Part shown: piece after piece, positions 7,990 to 16,392 of the stretch | Position numbering within the stretch: position 1 is the first letter of the stretch | Layout: each line of letters starts with the position of its first letter | Source of the DNA: Laceyella sediminis | GTDB lineage: Bacteria > Bacillota > Bacilli > Thermoactinomycetales > Thermoactinomycetaceae | Assembly: GCF_003003125.1 (NCBI RefSeq) | Contig: NZ_PVTZ01000001.1 | Location: 372,001 to 436,000 of the forward strand | Length of the DNA stretch: 64,000 bases | Reading direction: 5' to 3' | Translations under genes and position numbers: made by a program | Notes under the pieces: model-generated | The model's database searches: none | Seen by the model: only the letters and a program-made list of their open reading frames with translations | What the model was told of the DNA's origin: nothing

Positions 7990-8367
7990 ATAATCATTTT
8001 CCGTCTCCATGATGCGATAGCATATAAATTAACCAAAGACGCCACCCCGGAGCAACTTAAGGAAGCCGGACTGGGCGAACATTTTGTCGATCACGACTCC
8101 GCTCTCTTCTATCACAATGCGGCGGGAGTACCATTCACTGCCACCTATATCCAAGCCAAGGGTGATCCCATCGCCGATTTGTATGAAGACATTGCCGCTG
8201 AGGAGAAAGCACGCGCCACCTACCAATGGCTGATCGACATTTCTGATGACCCAGACATCAATGATGCGCTGAAATTCCTGCGCGAACGGGAAGTGGTACA
8301 CTCGCAACGCTTCCGAGAAGCAGTGGAGCTGCTCAAGGAGTATCGGGATCAGAAGAAGTTTTTTTAG
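7990..8367 (+). pseudogene. Manganese catalase, 3' remnant
   Basis: An open frame of 125 codons begins immediately after the yhaM stop and matches the C-terminal part of the YdbD-type dimanganese catalase. It contains LHDAIAYKLTKDATPEQL, FYHNAAGVPFTATYI, DLYEDIAAEEKARATYQWL and VVHSQRFREAVELLK. The family is about 270-300 residues, so the N-terminal half, with several metal ligands, is missing. There is no plausible start codon with a ribosome binding site; the first in-frame candidate is a TTG at 8179. The junction just after the yhaM stop looks like a deletion that fused the two loci. Confidence 0.85.
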
Positions 8368-8398
8368 GCTAATCTGTATGGGTTGCGGTGAAACGGGA

Positions 8399-8459
8399 AA
8401 AGCCTGGAACTGCCTGTGGTCACAGGGCGGTGAGCGCAGATTGTCTCCAGGCTTTTTTT
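8399..8459 (+). terminator. Terminator after the catalase remnant
   Basis: Outer arms AAAGCCTGGA and TCCAGGCTTT enclose an inner hairpin (GCCTGTG / CACAGGGC), followed by a run of seven T. It is strong and probably the original catalase terminator. Confidence 0.85.
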
Positions 8460-8511
8460 CATTTTTGCTAACGGATAAGCATGGCTTTTTCTGTCCAAAA
8501 CGGCCTTCCAG

Positions 8512-8841
8512 TTACGCAATGAGATTTGGACCAAACACGACCAGCGTCCACACCATGGTGATGATGAAATAGAGGACAAGCCCTGCCAAAACAGGGGTGA
8601 ATCGAATCTTGATAGCGGCGTTCTCCGTTTTTAACCCCGTCGTCGCTTGAATCTCCGCATCCATCCACTTGCTCAGAACGCCCCCCTTGGTGTTGAAATA
8701 AATAAAAAGGATGAGAAACATTAATCCCACAAAACAAGCAACCTCCACCAGTGCGACATCAAGCAACTTGGCACATAAGTAACTGCATAACCATTCTGTC
8801 GCTATGGTGGCGAGCAGGGAAATAACATATTTTACGTTCAT
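8512..8841 (-). CDS. Three-TM hypothetical membrane protein
   Basis: A 109-residue protein with hydrophobic segments near 5-25, 31-50 and 82-105, separated by a hydrophilic loop (FNTKGGVLSKWMDAEIQATTGLKTEN). The start ATG follows GAAGGGGGCG at normal spacing. No family is recognised; it resembles small membrane proteins conserved in Thermoactinomycetaceae-like Bacilli, which is an impression only. It is a lone gene, transcribed towards the strong terminator of the catalase remnant. Confidence 0.65.
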   Translation of the reverse strand: MNVKYVISLLATIATEWLCSYLCAKLLDVALVEVACFVGLMFLILFIYFNTKGGVLSKWMDAEIQATTGLKTENAAIKIRFTPVLAGLVLYFIITMVWTLVVFGPNLIA

Positions 8842-9030
8842 ATACGCCCCCTTCTCGTCTGATTATTGAAAAAATTCTTTATTCATCAAATGTATTATAC
8901 AATAGATGCAACACGAATCACAGCTAGGGGCGCTTTGTACCTGTTTTGACTGGAAAGGTGTGGCCCTTGGGTTCATTTTCTGCTGTCTGAGCTGCTAGTG
9001 TCCGGGCTACAATGGAAAGGAGGTGATCCT

Positions 9031-9696
9031 ATGTGCGGCCGTTTTTCCTTGTCCGCTGAACTTGACCAATTGGAAAGGCAATTTGAGATGATGTTGATCG
9101 ATGAGGTAAGTCCCCGCTACAATATCGCTCCCACCCAACCCATTCTGTCGGTGGTGCTGGAAGAGGGAGCCCGGGTGGGGCGACACATGCGCTGGGGGCT
9201 CGTTCCTGGTTGGGCCAAAGATGTGAAGATCGGCTACAAAATGATCAACGCCAGAGCCGAAACCCTTGACGAGAAGCCGACATTCAAAGGTCTGCTGAAA
9301 AGACGCCGTTGCTTGATCTTGGCTGATGGCTTTTATGAATGGAAAAAAACCGGGAATGAAAAGCAACCGTACCGCTTTCAGATGGCTGACGGCAAGCCGT
9401 TTGCTTTTTCCGGGCTTTGGAATCATTGGAACCATGAAGACAAAACCCTCGTTTCTTGTACCATTATCACCACCGCCCCCAATGCCATCGCCAAAGAAGT
9501 GCACGACCGCATGCCGGCCATCCTTCGATCCGAAGATTATGAAACTTGGTTGCACCCTGATATGGAGGACTTGGCACTTCTGAAATCCTTGTTGCAACCC
9601 TACCCTGCGGATGAAATGGAGGCTTACCCCGTATCCACACGCGTCAATTCGCCAAAAAACGATGACCCCTCCATCTTGTTACCGCTCGCCCATTGA
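9031..9696 (+). CDS. SRAP-domain protein (HMCES/YedK family)
   Basis: A 221-residue protein starting MCGRFSL. After removal of Met1, Cys2 forms a stable thiazolidine crosslink with abasic sites in single-stranded DNA. Other family signatures are RYNIAPTQP (about 31-39), MRWGLVPGWA, NARAETLDEKPTF, RRCLILADGFYEWKK with the active-site Glu, and HDRMPAIL with the active-site His. ATG 9031 is set by the perfect AAGGAGGTGATC site just upstream and the need for Cys at position 2; the frame is open further upstream. It protects cells from abasic-site damage. It is a single gene ending in a shared terminator. Confidence 0.95.
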   Translation: MCGRFSLSAELDQLERQFEMMLIDEVSPRYNIAPTQPILSVVLEEGARVGRHMRWGLVPGWAKDVKIGYKMINARAETLDEKPTFKGLLKRRRCLILADGFYEWKKTGNEKQPYRFQMADGKPFAFSGLWNHWNHEDKTLVSCTIITTAPNAIAKEVHDRMPAILRSEDYETWLHPDMEDLALLKSLLQPYPADEMEAYPVSTRVNSPKNDDPSILLPLAH

Positions 9697-9714
9697 GGCT
9701 TCTTTTGACATAAA

Positions 9715-9747
9715 AAAGACAAGGCGTTAACGTCGCCTTGTCTTTTT
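9715..9747. terminator. Bidirectional terminator
   Basis: AAGACAAGGCG and CGCCTTGTCTT arms with a 7-base loop and T-runs on both strands, between the convergent SRAP and nucleotidase genes. Confidence 0.9.
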
Positions 9748-9771
9748 CCATACATATACCCTGGTGTCGCC

Positions 9772-12700
9772 TTATTGGGCCAGCGAGGCGCTCCCAACTT
9801 TCTGGATGCGCCCTTCCGGCTTATACGTAAACGGTTTGGGAAGCGTTTTGACGAATGCTACTGTTGCCTCCAGGTCTTCCGGACCCACTTCCATATCGGT
9901 GGCGCGAGCCGCAATTCCATATTTTTCATTGCCGTACATGTAGTTATTGACCACCACCGTGTACTCTTTGGTTTTGTCAATCCGGCTACCATCCGGCAAG
10001 ATGATGCCCACTACCCGTTTGGTATTGGCATCCCAAGTGTATCTGAAACCTGCGATATGAAAATCCAGGCCGCTGTCACCAATCTGATTGTTTAAAATCT
10101 CTTCCAGATCTGCTCCGCTCAATTTGACTTTATTCAACACATTGCCAAACGGTTGGACCGCAAACAGTTCGCCGAAAGTGACATCCCCGGCGTCCAACGG
10201 AGACCGAACACCGCCGCCATTCATCAGGGCAAAATCAGCGTCCATTGCCGCTTTCATGCCGTCTGCGATCAAATTGCCCAACCCGAGATCACCAATCGCC
10301 GCCGTGCTCGGATAGCCTTTGGGCAGATCCGTTGCGGAGACACCAACCACTTCTGCTTTAATCGGAGCGATCAGATCTTCATACTTTTTAATGATGGAGG
10401 CCACAGTGGCGTCCGGTGTGTAATCTTTTTGGTATACGGTGACGATTTCGGCTTTCTTGCTGACGATTTCTCCCGTCGCGGCGTCAATTTCCAAATCCAC
10501 ATCTGAAAATGCGGAACCGTAAGAATACGCTTGCACGATGAGCTTGTTATCCACCATTTGGTTAACGCGCACATGGTTGTGGGCAGCAAAAATAACATCA
10601 ACTTCATCATCCACTTGCTCAGCGATCTCTGATGCGTCAAAAGCGTCAGCTTTGCCACCTTGCACCGCGGGGTTGTGTGCAAGCACGACAATCGCTTTAA
10701 TCCCCTGTTTTTTCAATTCGCCTACATATTTGTTGATGGCTTCTACCTCACTGCGGATCTCCAGGGTCTCATTCCCTTTTTTGACGATTATGTGTGGCGT
10801 CTCTTGGGTCACCACGCCGATGAAACCGATTTTTTGGCCACCCACTTCTTTGATCGTGTATGGTTCAGTGATCAACTCCCCTGTCGATGTATCATACGCA
10901 TTGGCGGCAACAATCGGGAAGTTCATGCCATCGTAGCCTTTCGTCCCTTTGGGATGCTCACCACCTTTAATCATCCGGCGCAACTCAGCAATTCCTTCAT
11001 CAAACTCGTGATTTCCCAGTGTGCCCACGTCAAAACCCATCGCTTCCATCACTTCTACCGTCGGCTCATCTTGATACAATGCCGAGATGAGTGGGCTACC
11101 ACCGATCATGTCACCAGCGTGAACCAACAGGGTGTTCTTGTTTTCAGCTTCACGCTGTTTCATGGCTGCCGCCGTGTATTCCATGCTACCAGCTAGAACC
11201 TCTTGCCCGTCCAGCTTCACTTTGGTGTCAGTGTCCAGTTGGCCGTGCAAATCATTTAAGCCTAGCAACTGTACTTTCACCTTGTCTTCCGGTTGCTGCG
11301 CTTGTCCCAAATCGATGGAGAAAATGGCAAACCCTTTGTCATCGGTTCGGTTCGTCGGCTTGATGTTGCTTCCCTCTTCGAGATAAGCTTCCGCGCGCGG
11401 TGATGTGGTGAAAGTAACATGCGCTTCACCGGCGATCGGGGCAATTGACCAGTTGCCATCGGCCGCGGGATTGATCTCTTTTTGCTCAGCGATATAGTCC
11501 ATGAGAACTTGGCGGTTTTCTTCCGTGGAGTCCAACACCCATTCGCTTTCCTTGACGCCAGGGAAGTTGCCGCCTCCATTGGCGCGGTAATTGTTGGTGA
11601 CCACGATAAATTCCTGTTCAGGATTGACTGGTTGACCGTTATAAGTCAAATTGACAATGCGGTTCGCTTTGGCGTTGATCAGGTTGCCATTCGTGTCATA
11701 CTTCGCAGGTTGCGTGACATCAATCTGATAACGCACGCCGTCGATCACGTCAAAGTTGTACACTGCAAACGACGGATTTAACAGCGGCTGCTCTTCGGCA
11801 TTGCCGGGAATGATCTGATTAAATTTGCCTGCTGACATTTCCAGCCACTCTTTCACCGTGGAACCGGTGACTTTGATCGCTTTCAATGTGTTGTCGTACA
11901 AATACAAATCCCCGGCGCTACGAATCGTGAGATCACCTTTTTTAATCTCGGTGTATTCATCTGGTCCGTTGCGCCCGGCTTTAAATGGCGCGCCGACAGA
12001 CAAAATGGGCAAATCTTTATATTCGGGTTTCGACGTGGCGATCATTTTCTCCACATACCACTTCTGCGCGTTGGTCACCACTTGGATCGAAGGGTCGTCC
12101 TGAACCAGCGAAAAGTAACTGTGAATGTCGCCGGTGGTTTTGCCGATGGGGGTATTCACGTAAGCGACGGTTGCTTCGTGATCCTTTTTGATGGCTTTGA
12201 CCACAGCTCGATCAGGCTGAACCGTGCTGACGGTTTTGGTTTTTCCGGTGGTTGGGTCCTTGAAATCTTTCCATGTCTCGCGTGTCGATGACTGGGAAGT
12301 GACCACCCGCCATTTGCCTTTTTCCTTCGTCAAGACGAGGTCAATGATGCCCAGAGAGCCTCCGCCGTAGCCAGCTTGCACCGCCGGAACCCCGTTAATG
12401 GTGCCTCGTTGGTTGTTGACGCCAGGTAACGGCTTCTTGTCGGGGCCGAGGAACAATTCATCAAGAGCGGCCTCACTTTTCGCTGGAAATACCTTGTGCG
12501 TGTGAGAGAACGTGATGGCGTCGATGCCTGGCACTTCGCTCAAAGAGTAAATCACATCTTCCGTGTTGTTCTTGTTGCCGCTGAAGCCGGAATGGGCCAT
12601 GGCCACGACCAAATCGGCCCCTTTTTTCCTCATTTCGGGCACGAATTTTCTGGCCGTTTGCACCACATCTTTGGCGATGACTTTCCCTTCCAGGTTCGTT

Positions 12701-13356
12701 TTGTCCCATTCATTGATTTGTGGCGGAACAAAGCCGATGAAGCCGATTTTCAGCATGTGGGTTTTGCCCCGCACATCGACCACTTTCTTTTTCATGATTT
12801 GATACGGTTTAAACCGGTTCTTGTCATTCTTGGGATTCTTGTCGTGATCATCCACATAAACATTGGCGTTCACATAAGGAAATTTGGCGTCGTTATAAGC
12901 TTCCTCAAGGAAATCCAGTCCGTAGTTGAACTCATGGTTGCCCAATGTCGCGATATCATAACCCATGAGGTTCATGGCCTTGAAGACGGGATGCACTTCT
13001 CCTTTTTTCAAAGGCTTGATTTTCGCTTTGTACGTTCCGAGCGGCGTTCCTTGGATCAAATCCCCATTGTCGACGAGTACGGTATTTTTCACTTCTTTGC
13101 GCGCTTCTTTCACCAGCGTCGCCGTTTTGGCCAAACCCACTTTCTCATAATCTGCGTTTTTGTAATAGTCGTAGTTCAAGAGATTGGTATGCACATCAGT
13201 TGTTTCCATGATGCGCAACTTCAGCAGATGGTGTTGGTCAAATTTGGGCGATTTGGCAGCCTCAGCTTTATTTGAAAACAAAGGTGCCGCAATGAGGCTC
13301 AAGGCGATTGAAGCAGATAAAACCTTTCTGGCATGGCTGGACATTCGCATTTTCAT
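9772..13356 (-). CDS. Secreted 2',3'-cyclic-nucleotide 2'-phosphodiesterase/5'-nucleotidase, duplicated-domain
   Basis: A 1194-residue exported enzyme of the YfkN class. A signal peptide (residues 1-33, ending NKAEA) is followed by two metallophosphatase plus 5'-nucleotidase C-terminal units. The first covers about 45-620 (metal motifs METTDVHTNL, VDNGDLIQGTPLG, TLGNHEFNYG, AMAHSG, FSHTHK) and the second about 700-1185 (LGLNDLHGQ, VHAGDMIGG, TLGNHEFDEG, VLAHNPA, AAHNHV, then LMNGGGVRSPLDAG). Such proteins dephosphorylate 2',3'-cyclic and 5'-nucleotides outside the cell for phosphate and nucleoside scavenging. Bacillus YfkN is longer and has a C-terminal wall-sorting or membrane anchor. This one ends at GSASLAQ without anchor, so it is probably released. 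Confidence 0.92.
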   Translation of the reverse strand: MKMRMSSHARKVLSASIALSLIAAPLFSNKAEAAKSPKFDQHHLLKLRIMETTDVHTNLLNYDYYKNADYEKVGLAKTATLVKEARKEVKNTVLVDNGDLIQGTPLGTYKAKIKPLKKGEVHPVFKAMNLMGYDIATLGNHEFNYGLDFLEEAYNDAKFPYVNANVYVDDHDKNPKNDKNRFKPYQIMKKKVVDVRGKTHMLKIGFIGFVPPQINEWDKTNLEGKVIAKDVVQTARKFVPEMRKKGADLVVAMAHSGFSGNKNNTEDVIYSLSEVPGIDAITFSHTHKVFPAKSEAALDELFLGPDKKPLPGVNNQRGTINGVPAVQAGYGGGSLGIIDLVLTKEKGKWRVVTSQSSTRETWKDFKDPTTGKTKTVSTVQPDRAVVKAIKKDHEATVAYVNTPIGKTTGDIHSYFSLVQDDPSIQVVTNAQKWYVEKMIATSKPEYKDLPILSVGAPFKAGRNGPDEYTEIKKGDLTIRSAGDLYLYDNTLKAIKVTGSTVKEWLEMSAGKFNQIIPGNAEEQPLLNPSFAVYNFDVIDGVRYQIDVTQPAKYDTNGNLINAKANRIVNLTYNGQPVNPEQEFIVVTNNYRANGGGNFPGVKESEWVLDSTEENRQVLMDYIAEQKEINPAADGNWSIAPIAGEAHVTFTTSPRAEAYLEEGSNIKPTNRTDDKGFAIFSIDLGQAQQPEDKVKVQLLGLNDLHGQLDTDTKVKLDGQEVLAGSMEYTAAAMKQREAENKNTLLVHAGDMIGGSPLISALYQDEPTVEVMEAMGFDVGTLGNHEFDEGIAELRRMIKGGEHPKGTKGYDGMNFPIVAANAYDTSTGELITEPYTIKEVGGQKIGFIGVVTQETPHIIVKKGNETLEIRSEVEAINKYVGELKKQGIKAIVVLAHNPAVQGGKADAFDASEIAEQVDDEVDVIFAAHNHVRVNQMVDNKLIVQAYSYGSAFSDVDLEIDAATGEIVSKKAEIVTVYQKDYTPDATVASIIKKYEDLIAPIKAEVVGVSATDLPKGYPSTAAIGDLGLGNLIADGMKAAMDADFALMNGGGVRSPLDAGDVTFGELFAVQPFGNVLNKVKLSGADLEEILNNQIGDSGLDFHIAGFRYTWDANTKRVVGIILPDGSRIDKTKEYTVVVNNYMYGNEKYGIAARATDMEVGPEDLEATVAFVKTLPKPFTYKPEGRIQKVGSASLAQ

Positions 13357-13584
13357 CCATCATTCACCCTTTTAACAATTTGCAGACTTTGACATGCTAT
13401 ATTAAAAACTCGCAATAAATAGTATAGCAAATAAACGACACCAATTAATATGAATATAAATTAATACATAAACAAAAAATATTTTCTTAAAATTCCCTTT
13501 TTACTACAAATGGTGCTTTGCCCATTTGCGCTTGACCGCGCTCGGTCGTTCTCAAACCTAAAAAACCGCTGGTTCCGCACATGA

Positions 13585-13621
13585 CAAAAGGTTGGCTTCC
13601 ACTCGGAAAGCCAACCTTTTG
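13585..13621 (-). terminator. Intrinsic terminator after the 55-aa gene
   Basis: Perfect 14-bp stem CAAAAGGTTGGCTT / AAGCCAACCTTTTG with the T-run inside the closing arm, directly downstream of the minus-strand gene at 13635-13802. Confidence 0.8.
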
Positions 13622-13634
13622 CGTTGTCTATCTA

Positions 13635-13802
13635 TTACATTAATCCCAATTTTGTTTTCAGTTCCCGCCGTTTTTGTTTCAACTGTTTCAACTCTTCATA
13701 TAAGTCGTATTGCGCCAAAAATTCATGGCGCTCTTTCGCCAGAAGGTACTCCTGCTTCACGGAAAAGAGACGCTCCTCCAGTGCTTTCAATTGTTCAACC
13801 AT
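13635..13802 (-). CDS. Small coiled-coil protein, 55 aa
   Basis: A 55-codon frame with an ATG seven bases after GAGGTG and a perfect terminator 14 bases beyond the stop, so it has all the parts of a gene. The product is almost wholly charged helix with heptad-like spacing (LKALEERLFSVKQEYLLAKERH; LKQLKQKRRELKTKLG). This suggests a coiled coil that acts by binding a partner or nucleic acid. No family is recognised. It is too short to be found without looking at the intergenic DNA. Confidence 0.65.
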   Translation of the reverse strand: MVEQLKALEERLFSVKQEYLLAKERHEFLAQYDLYEELKQLKQKRRELKTKLGLM

Positions 13803-13988
13803 CGCAAGCACCTCGATTCATTCTTTTTAATGATAGTTTTTCAGAACTAAAGCTTACTTACCCCAATTGCAAACAAGCTAAACCACATTTTTTGACACAT
13901 TCTCAAACAATTTCGCCTAAATGAGAGAAAAAACTGAATACAGGGCGAAAGCACGACAAAAAACTGGAAAAAACCCACTATATTCACA

Positions 13989-14016
13989 TTGACCCACGTC
14001 GAATCTCTGTTAAAAT
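13989..14016 (+). promoter_or_regulatory. sigma-A promoter for the two small genes at 14.1-14.4 kb
   Basis: TTGACC (13989-13994) and TAAAAT (14011-14016) with a 16-base spacer, about 45 bases before the GTG start at 14062. Confidence 0.6.
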
Positions 14017-14061
14017 AGTACTCTGGCAAACTAGCGTTTATATGAAAGGAGTTATTGGCTC

Positions 14062-14217
14062 GTGTCCGTAAACCCACAATATATGCCTTCTTTTCTGGAA
14101 GAATTTCGCACAATGAAACTGGAAATGATGATTCGCGATCTTCACAAATTGAGCCATGAGGAGCTTATCCGAATCAAAAAGGAAATTGATGAACTCCTTC
14201 ATTCTGAAAAAGAGTAG
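14062..14217 (+). CDS. Small hypothetical protein, 51 aa
   Basis: A 51-codon frame from a GTG at 14062, after GAAAGGAG with a 10-base gap and a good promoter further upstream. The peptide is helical (FLEEFRTMKLEMMIRDLHKL; EELIRIKKEIDELLHSEKE). The C-terminal half is a little like the helical hairpin of Spo0E-type phosphatases, but it lacks their SQELD signature, so that function is not assigned. It is followed ten bases later by another small helical gene and both end at one terminator, so they form a two-gene operon. Confidence 0.65.
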   Translation: MSVNPQYMPSFLEEFRTMKLEMMIRDLHKLSHEELIRIKKEIDELLHSEKE

Positions 14218-14227
14218 GATGAATCGT

Positions 14228-14446
14228 ATGACTCAACCGACAGAAAAATTGTTAATTCAAACCTACAAACATATTAATGAATCGCGTAATCTATTGGAGC
14301 AGCTGATTAATCAGTTGGGACAACAGCAACAATTCGTCCATCACCTCCCTGAAGATATTCAACATCTTATTCAGATCGCCCTCGAATTATCACCCGAGCA
14401 GCGCAAAACCCTGAGACTCTTCATCGAATCCCTCAAACACGACTAA
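14228..14446 (+). CDS. Small hypothetical helical protein, 72 aa
   Basis: A 72-residue product beginning MTQPTEKLL. ATG 14228 is preferred because AGGA lies 8 bases upstream; an in-frame ATG three codons earlier is possible. The protein is rich in Gln and Leu (INESRNLLEQLINQLGQQQQF; LSPEQRKTLRLFIESLK) and probably folds as a helical bundle. No family is recognised. It is second in a two-gene unit with the 51-aa gene and ends at a clear terminator. Confidence 0.65.
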   Translation: MTQPTEKLLIQTYKHINESRNLLEQLINQLGQQQQFVHHLPEDIQHLIQIALELSPEQRKTLRLFIESLKHD

Positions 14447-14447
14447 A

Positions 14448-14479
14448 CACCCCTACCTTCAACAATGAAAGTAGGGGTG
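14448..14479 (+). terminator. Terminator of the small two-gene operon
   Basis: CACCCCTAC / GTAGGGGTG 9-bp stem with a 14-base loop, followed by CTTGT. It begins four bases after the stop of the upstream gene and lies at the 3' end of the convergent gene at 14484, which it may also serve. Confidence 0.7.
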
Positions 14480-14483
14480 CTTG

Positions 14484-14906
14484 TCATGTACCAAACCGCC
14501 TCTGAAATATGTCCCGCGACAGGACAGAAGACCGGAACATCTTATACATTTTTGCCGCATCGACAGCCACAAACAAGCCCGTGCCCGGCGTGATCGTCTC
14601 TCCTTTGATGCGGATATAATCATGGCGCGCTAACAGTCGTAACGTGGCCGGCCACGCGTCCTGGCCATCAGGCCCAAGCGCGTCGCCAAACAAGTTGATC
14701 AGCTGGCTGACATGGATGGAATAAGTTCTCTTTTGTTGGCGCAAATCCGGGTCCAGTTGTGGATAAATCAATAAACCCCATAAAATAACAAGGGCCGCCC
14801 TTTTTGTTGGTTCCCACAACCGATGGGGATACATTTCTTCCTGTTCAGACTGGACAGGCCGCGAACGCAAATATGCGCTCATCTCATTCACTGACAACGG
14901 TTTCAT
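14484..14906 (-). CDS. Hypothetical protein, 140 aa
   Basis: A 140-residue soluble protein with a strong start (GGAAAGGGGAG before the ATG). The middle has a hydrophobic helix (RAALVILWGLLIYPQL) followed by a region like a winged-helix DNA-binding fold (IHVSQLINLFGDAL ... WPATLRLLARHDYIRIKGETITPGTGLFVAV). The fold suggestion rests only on the helix-helix-hairpin pattern, and no named family is recognised. It lies between two intergenic segments with their own promoters, so it is probably a single-gene unit. Confidence 0.6.
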   Translation of the reverse strand: MKPLSVNEMSAYLRSRPVQSEQEEMYPHRLWEPTKRAALVILWGLLIYPQLDPDLRQQKRTYSIHVSQLINLFGDALGPDGQDAWPATLRLLARHDYIRIKGETITPGTGLFVAVDAAKMYKMFRSSVLSRDIFQRRFGT

Positions 14907-15207
14907 GGAAATCTCCCCTTTCCGCAGTGAACAAAACCAAAAAAAACCAATTTATAGCGCCTAATATGGGTTATGGTCAAAAGTCCGCCATTATATACCT
15001 GTCCATTCAAACATCTTCTATGTATATAATTTCATGTTCATTTACTTAAATTTTCTTACCAAATAATATGCGACGCCTCCAGTTTTACTGTAAAATACCA
15101 GAGTATAAAAAGTTTTTACAATGGGTGCTAGAAAAGATTATGTCTTTTCTGTTATATTTATAAGTAAAGATTTCGACGATAATTATCGACAAAAGGGGGC
15201 GAACCCA

Positions 15208-16056
15208 ATGATTTTTGATACAAAAAAAGGTAAATATACTGACGAGGAAAATCAAATTATCATTGATACGATGAATCAAGGATTAAAAGAAGGAAAACGG
15301 GAGCGTGAGATTTTAAAGGAATTGTCACAACAATTAAAACGAGGCTATGCAGGCATCATGTCCCATGTTCGAAAGCTGAGATCGGAATATCCCGACCGCT
15401 TCCACTCTTATGATGACCAAGGAGATGGAAACCGTTTGAACAGCTGGAGTGAAGAGGAAGAGGAGCTCGTGATCAAGACCGTGAATCAATTCTTGGAGGA
15501 AGGAAAACCGTTGTCCCAAGCCATTGCCGAACTGGAAAGCCAGCTCTCCCGAACCCAGGGTGCCATCTATCAACGCATTTATACGCTCAGACGGAAGCAT
15601 CCCGACAAATTTACGCATCTCCCCGAAAGACGACCGCGACGCCGGCGGAAAATGCATGATTGGGAACCGCAACATGCCTCGATTCCTTCACTTGATGAAT
15701 ACAGCGCACGCAATCAATCGGGCTTTGACCATTTCTCGTCGACTGCAGAGCAACAGCTAGCCACCGCTATCGACCACCTTCATACATACAACAAATCCCT
15801 ATTCAAACCCATTGCGTTTAACAACAAAGATCAAGCAACCTCTTTGACCAATGAGGAAGAAATGGTAATCAAAGCCTTCACGGAACGTTATGGACACCTC
15901 AATCCCGAATCGCGGAACAAAATGATCGATCTGATGCGTACATACGGCAGCACCCGCGTTTCCATCGCCATTTTCACCCTTGCTGAAGACAAAGCCTTTC
16001 CTGTTTACATTCTGGAGTTCTTGGAGCGGCGGTTACGCAATCATAAGTTTTTGTGA
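15208..16056 (+). CDS. RsfA/YlbO-like sporulation transcription regulator
   Basis: A 282-residue protein with two SANT/Myb-like repeats: residues 9-60 (YTDEENQIIIDTMNQGL ... YAGIMSHVRKLRSEYPDRF) and 73-125 (WSEEEEELVIKTVNQFL ... QGAIYQRIYTLRRKHPDKF). Paired repeats of this kind define the RsfA family, which in Bacillus includes the forespore regulator RsfA and the mother-cell regulator YlbO (GerR). The C-terminal region (about 205-282, ending FLERRLRNHKFL) is conserved-looking but of unknown role. ATG 15208 follows AAAAGGGGGCG; the frame is open further upstream without a ribosome binding site. Lying near ylbF and ylbG supports the YlbO assignment. A terminator follows. Confidence 0.82.
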   Translation: MIFDTKKGKYTDEENQIIIDTMNQGLKEGKREREILKELSQQLKRGYAGIMSHVRKLRSEYPDRFHSYDDQGDGNRLNSWSEEEEELVIKTVNQFLEEGKPLSQAIAELESQLSRTQGAIYQRIYTLRRKHPDKFTHLPERRPRRRRKMHDWEPQHASIPSLDEYSARNQSGFDHFSSTAEQQLATAIDHLHTYNKSLFKPIAFNNKDQATSLTNEEEMVIKAFTERYGHLNPESRNKMIDLMRTYGSTRVSIAIFTLAEDKAFPVYILEFLERRLRNHKFL

Positions 16057-16080
16057 AATAGTAAACGAATTCAACAAAAA

Positions 16081-16110
16081 AGCACGAACCAATTACGGTC
16101 CGTGCTCTTT
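16081..16110. terminator. Bidirectional terminator
   Basis: AGCACGAACC / GGTCCGTGCT, one mismatch, with CTTTT on the right and A6 on the left, between the RsfA-like gene and minE. Confidence 0.85.
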
Positions 16111-16379
16111 TAAATCGGCTCTTTCAATCTGACTGGGATGCTTGCGTTGATGATGGTGGTTCTCTCTTTTGCCTGTGGAATCACTTCGACATGCCCCACC
16201 ACATCATACCCGAACTCATCGCACAACTCGATTAGGCGCGTGCGAAACATCTTGATTTTTTTCTCATCAATATCTGAACGTTGAAAGCTTAGCACCAGTG
16301 ACAACCGGTCATCAGCCGTCACTGCGGTCGGCTCGTCTTTATCGCGACCGAACATGTTTAAAAAAGCCACAATGCTCAC
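16110..16379 (-). CDS. minE: MinE cell-division topological specificity factor
   Basis: An 89-residue protein with MinE features: an N-terminal amphipathic segment (MSIVAFLNMFGR) that would bind membrane, the switch region RLSLVLSFQRSDID that contacts MinD, and the beta-alpha-beta-beta dimer core ending in TTIINASIPV. MinE stimulates MinD ATPase and drives its release from the membrane, setting the division site at midcell. It starts at a GTG 14 bases after the minD stop, so the two are co-transcribed. MinE is absent from Bacillus subtilis, which uses DivIVA and MinJ. Similarity to Escherichia coli MinE is modest, but the gene pairing is decisive. Confidence 0.8.
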   Translation of the reverse strand: MSIVAFLNMFGRDKDEPTAVTADDRLSLVLSFQRSDIDEKKIKMFRTRLIELCDEFGYDVVGHVEVIPQAKERTTIINASIPVRLKEPI

Positions 16380-16392
16380 CCCAATGGCCTAC

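Noticed and set aside
9007-9597. A 196-codon open frame antisense to the SRAP gene
   Set aside because: Covers the real gene; no start site and no recognisable protein.
12496-13275. A 259-codon open frame antisense to the nucleotidase gene
   Set aside because: It lies wholly inside a well-supported gene, has low-complexity His/Phe-rich translation and no ribosome binding site.
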